Shown here: in pieces, positions 35,936 to 37,528 of the stretch
Numbering within the stretch: the stretch's first letter is position 1
Layout: every line of letters starts with the position of its first letter
IMG/VR virus record: IMGVR_UViG_3300045922_001162
Coordinates: 1-37,528 of that record
Reading direction: 5' to 3' (one strand)
Origin: a virus
DNA: 37,528 bases
The notes under the pieces: model-generated
Database searches by the model: none
The model's input: only the letters and a program-made list of their open reading frames with translations
What the model was told of the DNA's origin: nothing
Program-made: the position numbers and the translations under genes

Positions 35936-37528
35936 ATGCCGAGAATAGCGTTCTACACGCGGATCAGCACCGACGAGGACCACCAGAAGTACTCGCTCGA
36001 CGCCCAGAAGGACCGGCTGGAAGCCTACTGCAAGAGCCAGTACGGCGACGACTGGGCACTGCACAAGGTGTACCGCGACACCGAGAGCGGCACGCACATG
36101 AACCGGCCCGGCCTGGAGGAGATGCTCTACGACGCCTCGGTCAAGGCGTTCGACGTGCTGCTGGTCTTCCGCGTGGACCGGCTCAGCCGCAAGGTCCGCG
36201 AGCTCGCCCAGATGGTGGATGAGCTGACCAAGCAGAACATCGTCCTCAAGAGCATCACCGAGCCGTTCGACACCGCCAACGCCGCCGGGAAGATGATGCT
36301 CCAGATGCTCGGCGTCTTCGCCGAGTTCGAGCACGCGACCATCGTCGAGCGGACCAAGGTCGGCATGGAGAAGAAGGCCAAGGGCGGGGACTTCGTCGGC
36401 GGCATGGTGCCCTACGGATACCGGCTCGACCCGGAGAAGGGCCTGGTCGCCCGCGAGGAAGAGGCCCTCGTCGTCAGAAAGATGTTCCAGATGTACGCCC
36501 TCGGCCGGGAGGGCACGCAAAGCATCTGCAAGAAGCTCAACGGTTCCGGCTGCCGCAGGCGCAGCGGGAAGAAGTGGGACAAGCGGGTCATCATCAACAT
36601 CCTGCGGAACCCCGTCTACGTCGGCAAACTCCGCTGGCGCGAGGTCGTCTACGAGGGCAACCACGACGGCATCGTTTCCGAAGTGCTCTTCAACCAGGCC
36701 CAGGAGATTCTGGACCAGCGGCGGGAGGACGTGAGCGGCCGGCGGTGGAACAACGGCTCGCGGTTGCTGTCCGGCCTGATGAAGTGCAAGCGGTGCGGCC
36801 GTCCGATGGTCGGCATCAGTTGCCACCGGAAGAAGGACGCCGGCAGCATCCCGTACTACGTGTGCACCAAGCGGCTCTCCACCCACGACTGCGACCAAGA
36901 TTACGTCCGGGCGGACCTCCTGGAGGCGGGCATCGTCGAGGACATCAAGGCCATGTTCCAGGACGAGGACTTGATGGCCCGTATCTGGGCGGAGGCCAAC
37001 CGGCGGCTGGACTCCGAGAAGCCGGACCTCACGAAGGACATCAAGCGCGTGGAGGCGCAGATGGCCGACGTGCGGGCCCGCGTGGAGCGCTACCTGGAGG
37101 CCTTCGAGACGGGCAGGCTCGACGCCGACACCTGCAACGGTAAGGTCCGCGACCTCAAAGAACGGCTGGCCGAGTTGGAGGCCGAGCGGACGGACCTCGA
37201 GGAGCGACGCGAGCGGTTGAGCCTGCCGGAGCTAGACCGCGAGTTCCTGCGGAAGATGCTGGCGGACTTCGAGGAGGTCCTGGCCTCGACGGAGAACGCA
37301 AAAAAGAAGCACCTTCTCCGCCAGTTGGTGAAGAAGGTGCTCGTTCATAGTCGCGATACGGTTGAGGTCTGGTACGGGTTACCCGGACCCGACCCCGCTC
37401 GTATCGCGGGAATAATGGCTCCGCGAGCAGGACTCGAACCTGCAACCAGCCGGTTAACAGCCGGCTGCTCTACCATTGAGCTATCGCGGAATAAGTGGTG
37501 GAAATCCCACTTAGAAAGATATTTGTAA
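35936..37528 (+). CDS. Large serine recombinase (site-specific integrase)
   Basis: A 530-residue recombinase that integrates and excises the prophage. The N-terminal resolvase domain carries catalytic Ser11 (FYTRISTDE) and FRVDRLSRKV (78-87). The recombinase domain follows (GGMVPYGYRLDPEKGLV), then a zinc-ribbon (Cys284, 287, 310 and 319) and a coiled coil (about 350-430). ATG at 35936 follows TTAGGAG; an upstream frame lacks a site. After VEVWYGLP, the last 37 residues read antisense through the tRNA-Asn gene (APRAGLEPATSRL) to a stop at the window end, so the C-terminus is changed by integration. Confidence 0.9.
   Translation: MPRIAFYTRISTDEDHQKYSLDAQKDRLEAYCKSQYGDDWALHKVYRDTESGTHMNRPGLEEMLYDASVKAFDVLLVFRVDRLSRKVRELAQMVDELTKQNIVLKSITEPFDTANAAGKMMLQMLGVFAEFEHATIVERTKVGMEKKAKGGDFVGGMVPYGYRLDPEKGLVAREEEALVVRKMFQMYALGREGTQSICKKLNGSGCRRRSGKKWDKRVIINILRNPVYVGKLRWREVVYEGNHDGIVSEVLFNQAQEILDQRREDVSGRRWNNGSRLLSGLMKCKRCGRPMVGISCHRKKDAGSIPYYVCTKRLSTHDCDQDYVRADLLEAGIVEDIKAMFQDEDLMARIWAEANRRLDSEKPDLTKDIKRVEAQMADVRARVERYLEAFETGRLDADTCNGKVRDLKERLAELEAERTDLEERRERLSLPELDREFLRKMLADFEEVLASTENAKKKHLLRQLVKKVLVHSRDTVEVWYGLPGPDPARIAGIMAPRAGLEPATSRLTAGCSTIELSRNKWWKSHLERYL
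37416..37490 (-). tRNA. tRNA-Asn (GUU)
   Basis: On the minus strand the acceptor TCCGCGA pairs with TCGCGGA. The D-stem GCTC/GAGC, the anticodon stem GCCGG/CCGGC with loop CTGTTAA (anticodon GTT) and the T-arm GCAGG-TTCGAGT-CCTGC are all intact, and CCA is encoded. Its 3-prime end faces the recombinase, so it is the likely attachment gene. A partly repeated 17-base stretch (TATCGCGGGAATAATGG at 37402, similar at 37483) flanks it. Confidence 0.95.

Overview
The window is most of an integrated, tailed double-stranded DNA phage (a prophage of siphovirus type), about 37 kb and GC-rich throughout. The host is probably a member of the Planctomycetota or a related uncultured lineage. This rests on high GC and on dispersed CAGGCAGG-type palindromes, some read in frame inside genes as PAFAKASAG or DRQAG peptides, which I associate with such genomes. 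It is an inference; no host housekeeping gene except a tRNA is visible.

Layout, right to left (most genes are on the minus strand). A complete tRNA-Asn(GUU) lies at 37416-37490, and a large serine recombinase (35936-37528, plus strand) runs into it antisense, so this is the integration junction. Next is a LexA/CI-type repressor (35074-35715) with a near-consensus promoter whose spacer holds a perfect palindrome. Directly downstream come three genes I do not recognise (31693-35059). They look like lysogenically expressed cargo and are the best candidate here for an undescribed system. A sigma-factor-like protein follows at 30797-31552, with an unusual hairpin over its start codon.

The early module (20799-30800) holds small regulators, a RecE-like PD-(D/E)XK exonuclease, a Sak4-like RecA-fold ATPase, a DUF669 protein, an unknown conserved protein, a RusA-like resolvase, an SF2 helicase, a primase-helicase fusion and a ParB-methyltransferase fusion. 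Three successive gaps of this module carry a degenerate pentanucleotide (NGCRN) array. A 510-bp gap with repeated GTTCCGCC motifs (22101-22611) is a candidate replication origin. A short plus-strand island (19044-20630) encodes three small proteins, one with a HARE-HTH domain.

The late module (151-18887, minus strand) runs in packaging and assembly order: terminase small-subunit candidate, terminase large subunit, zinc-ribbon protein, small pre-portal protein, portal, protease/scaffold/capsid fusion, DUF2190 decoration protein, head-tail joining protein, coiled-coil/TM protein, a tyrosine-rich beta-solenoid protein, tail completion proteins, tail tube, frameshifted tail chaperones, lysis-like membrane proteins, a Mom-like DNA modification protein, tape measure and distal tail proteins. 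No endolysin and no left attachment site are visible, so the prophage probably continues past the left edge.
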